Below are positions 4,522-5,693 of a stretch of 5,693 nt of DNA, in pieces. Positions within the stretch are counted from its first letter, which is position 1, and each line of letters begins with the position of its first letter. Origin of the DNA: Cenarchaeum sp. SB0662_bin_33 (lineage in GTDB: Archaea > Thermoproteota > Nitrososphaeria > Nitrososphaerales > Nitrosopumilaceae). The position numbers were made by a program, and so were the translations under genes. The stretch spans positions 1 through 5,693 of the forward strand of contig VXON01000072.1 in assembly GCA_009840065.1 (NCBI GenBank), written 5' to 3'. Under the pieces are notes generated by a model. That model saw only the letters and a program-made list of their open reading frames with translations. It ran no database searches and had not been told where the DNA came from.

Positions 4522-5693
4522 TCAATCGTCTGCGGCACGCTTCAGACGGTCTATCTCTGCACCATACTCGCGCCGTATCTCCTCTAGATCATTCTTATGC
4601 ATCGCAGTAAGTTGATGCATCATGCTCGTCAAAGGTCCCAACACATCCTCAGATATTCCATCCGTACCAGAGTGCTTCTTTAGCGCATCCAGCAAATCCA
4701 TAGCCGGCGATTCCCGCTGTTTCTTTAGCTCGAATATCTCCTGTCTCATACTATCTCTCTCACGCCTCATATCATCAACCTTGCGCGTAAGACGCTCCAG
4801 TTTCTCATCCTTCTCACTTTCAAGCTTCTGTATGTTGGATGACATTGTACGGTTGGACTGCCGCAGCCGCTCAGAGTCCTCTATCGTAAGGTCAGGCACG
4901 ACCTTGATGTACTCTGTGGCCAGCTCCATCAAATTTGTCTTAAAGTAGTTCTGGTCCAGTGATACCAGCCCCTGGTGTCCCATCATGTACTCCTTTTTTA
5001 TCAATGATGCCAATGAATCTCCAGATGCAGTCTCCTTGCATGTCTTGTTCCAGAATCGACGAAAGCCGTTCATTGCAGGTACCTCGAATCTCTTGGATTC
5101 CTTGGCTCCTCGCAGTCCTGCTTTTGTGGCCATCCTGGCAACCCTGTCCCGGAGTATCTTTACGGACGCGTTCTTGTGGGCGCCGTTCTGTACCAAGAAT
5201 ATGGGATCCTTTGGACGCGGCAGATGACACCTCTGCTTGACCCATGTGCGGCCATATACCTGCAGGGCATCAAACGCCTCCGGTGTAATAAATGCCAGAT
5301 AGCTCTCGGGCGACCCCCTGTATACGCGCAGTACTGCACATGCCACGCTGCTGTCATCTTTTCCCGGATCCAGTACAAGGCTGCCGTCGGCCATGCGATA
5401 TACTGCCGTTAGGTCCTCCCATATCAGATCAAGACCGCCGGCACGCATGCCCGAGCTTGCCAGTACAAGTACCAGGGCCCTGTCCAGTGGACCGTGTGCA
5501 TGCTTTAGCATCAAGGCTATCTCTTGTCTAGTCCAGCCTCTGGAATCTGCCATATTGTCCCGTTCAGGATATGTAGCATAGATTCGCTTCCATGGTATCG
5601 CGATATCGTTCATGTCGAATAGTTTCTTGATGGGCTTGAAGTAGTTCCCAACCGTATCCGGATTGAGATACTCTTTGTCTTCGATGTCAAGTT
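4522..5693 (-). CDS. Tyrosine recombinase/integrase with C-terminal coiled-coil tail, N-terminus beyond the window
   Basis: The minus frame is open from the right edge to the TGA at 4522. An ATG at 5613 exists, but upstream codons read LDIEDKEYLNPDTVGNYFKP and continue as the SAM-like core-binding domain of archaeal integrases, so the true start lies outside. Counting from the Met at 5613, the catalytic residues are Arg57 in SSGMRAGGLDLI, Arg185 in MNGFRRFWNK, His213 in MMGHQG and the nucleophile Tyr223 in LDQNYFKT. The first His of the usual HxxR box is Asn182. Residues about 246-300 and 338-360 are heptad-rich and charged, predicting a long coiled coil not found in short XerC/D proteins. 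The enzyme would cut and rejoin DNA at att sites for element integration or excision. No tRNA or att duplication is seen here. The catalytic core looks intact. Confidence 0.88.
   Translation of the reverse strand, partial: LDIEDKEYLNPDTVGNYFKPIKKLFDMNDIAIPWKRIYATYPERDNMADSRGWTRQEIALMLKHAHGPLDRALVLVLASSGMRAGGLDLIWEDLTAVYRMADGSLVLDPGKDDSSVACAVLRVYRGSPESYLAFITPEAFDALQVYGRTWVKQRCHLPRPKDPIFLVQNGAHKNASVKILRDRVARMATKAGLRGAKESKRFEVPAMNGFRRFWNKTCKETASGDSLASLIKKEYMMGHQGLVSLDQNYFKTNLMELATEYIKVVPDLTIEDSERLRQSNRTMSSNIQKLESEKDEKLERLTRKVDDMRRERDSMRQEIFELKKQRESPAMDLLDALKKHSGTDGISEDVLGPLTSMMHQLTAMHKNDLEEIRREYGAEIDRLKRAADD

Noticed and set aside
4415..4615. Plus-strand 66-codon frame overlapping the integrase 3' end
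   Set aside because: Its second half is antisense to the integrase tail, and no promoter or homology is visible.
4940..5378. Additional frames on both strands within the integrase region
   Set aside because: All are shadows of the integrase frame, whose catalytic motifs are in order.
1..5693. CRISPR array, tRNA or rRNA gene
   Set aside because: No regularly spaced identical repeats of CRISPR length, no tRNA T-arm/anticodon pattern and no rRNA-like sequence were seen on either strand by eye.

Overview
The window most likely comes from a Nitrososphaeria/Thaumarchaeota archaeon, possibly a Cenarchaeum-like lineage. This is inferred from several signs together. Three genes have TATA-like boxes about 26 bases before the start codon with no leader. 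Ile is often encoded by ATA. There is a tyrosine integrase with a long coiled-coil tail, a secreted subtilisin-like protease rich in N-glycosylation sequons, and a ribbon-helix-helix plus zinc-knuckle protein. No rRNA or tRNA is present, so the assignment is not proven.

Layout from left to right. Bases 1-1018 (minus) hold the N-terminal 339 residues of a subtilisin-like protease that runs off the left edge just after its catalytic Asp. Bases 1099-1386 (minus) are the C-terminal third of an IS481/IS3-like transposase. It abuts a possible scrap of a second transposase (about 1385-1471) and a short direct repeat. Bases 1665-2015 (plus) encode a small ribbon-helix-helix protein with a Cys/His knuckle, preceded by repeated TTTCCAC boxes and a palindrome at the predicted transcription start. 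Convergent to it, 2029-2712 (minus) is an enoyl-CoA hydratase-like gene that lacks the family's N-terminus and one catalytic Glu. Bases 2713-3412 carry no convincing gene. They contain a nested repeat structure (3081-3147), a sharply GC-rich block (about 3148-3345) and a cluster of three perfect palindromes (3278-3339).

The right half starts with a divergent pair. A small protein made of two 30-residue repeats lies on minus (3413-3673), and a two-helix membrane protein lies on plus (3761-4315). They share an 87-base intergenic region with TATA boxes and palindromes. An integrase on minus (4522-5693) runs off the right edge.

The picture is a gene-poor, rearranged accessory region: truncated transposases, a decayed or diverged metabolic gene, an integrase, and small regulator-like and membrane genes typical of integrated archaeal elements. 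The sequence does not show that these genes form one pathway. The most notable items are the regulator with its putative operators, the tandem-repeat protein divergent from the membrane protein, and the unexplained repeat and palindrome structures at 3081-3339.
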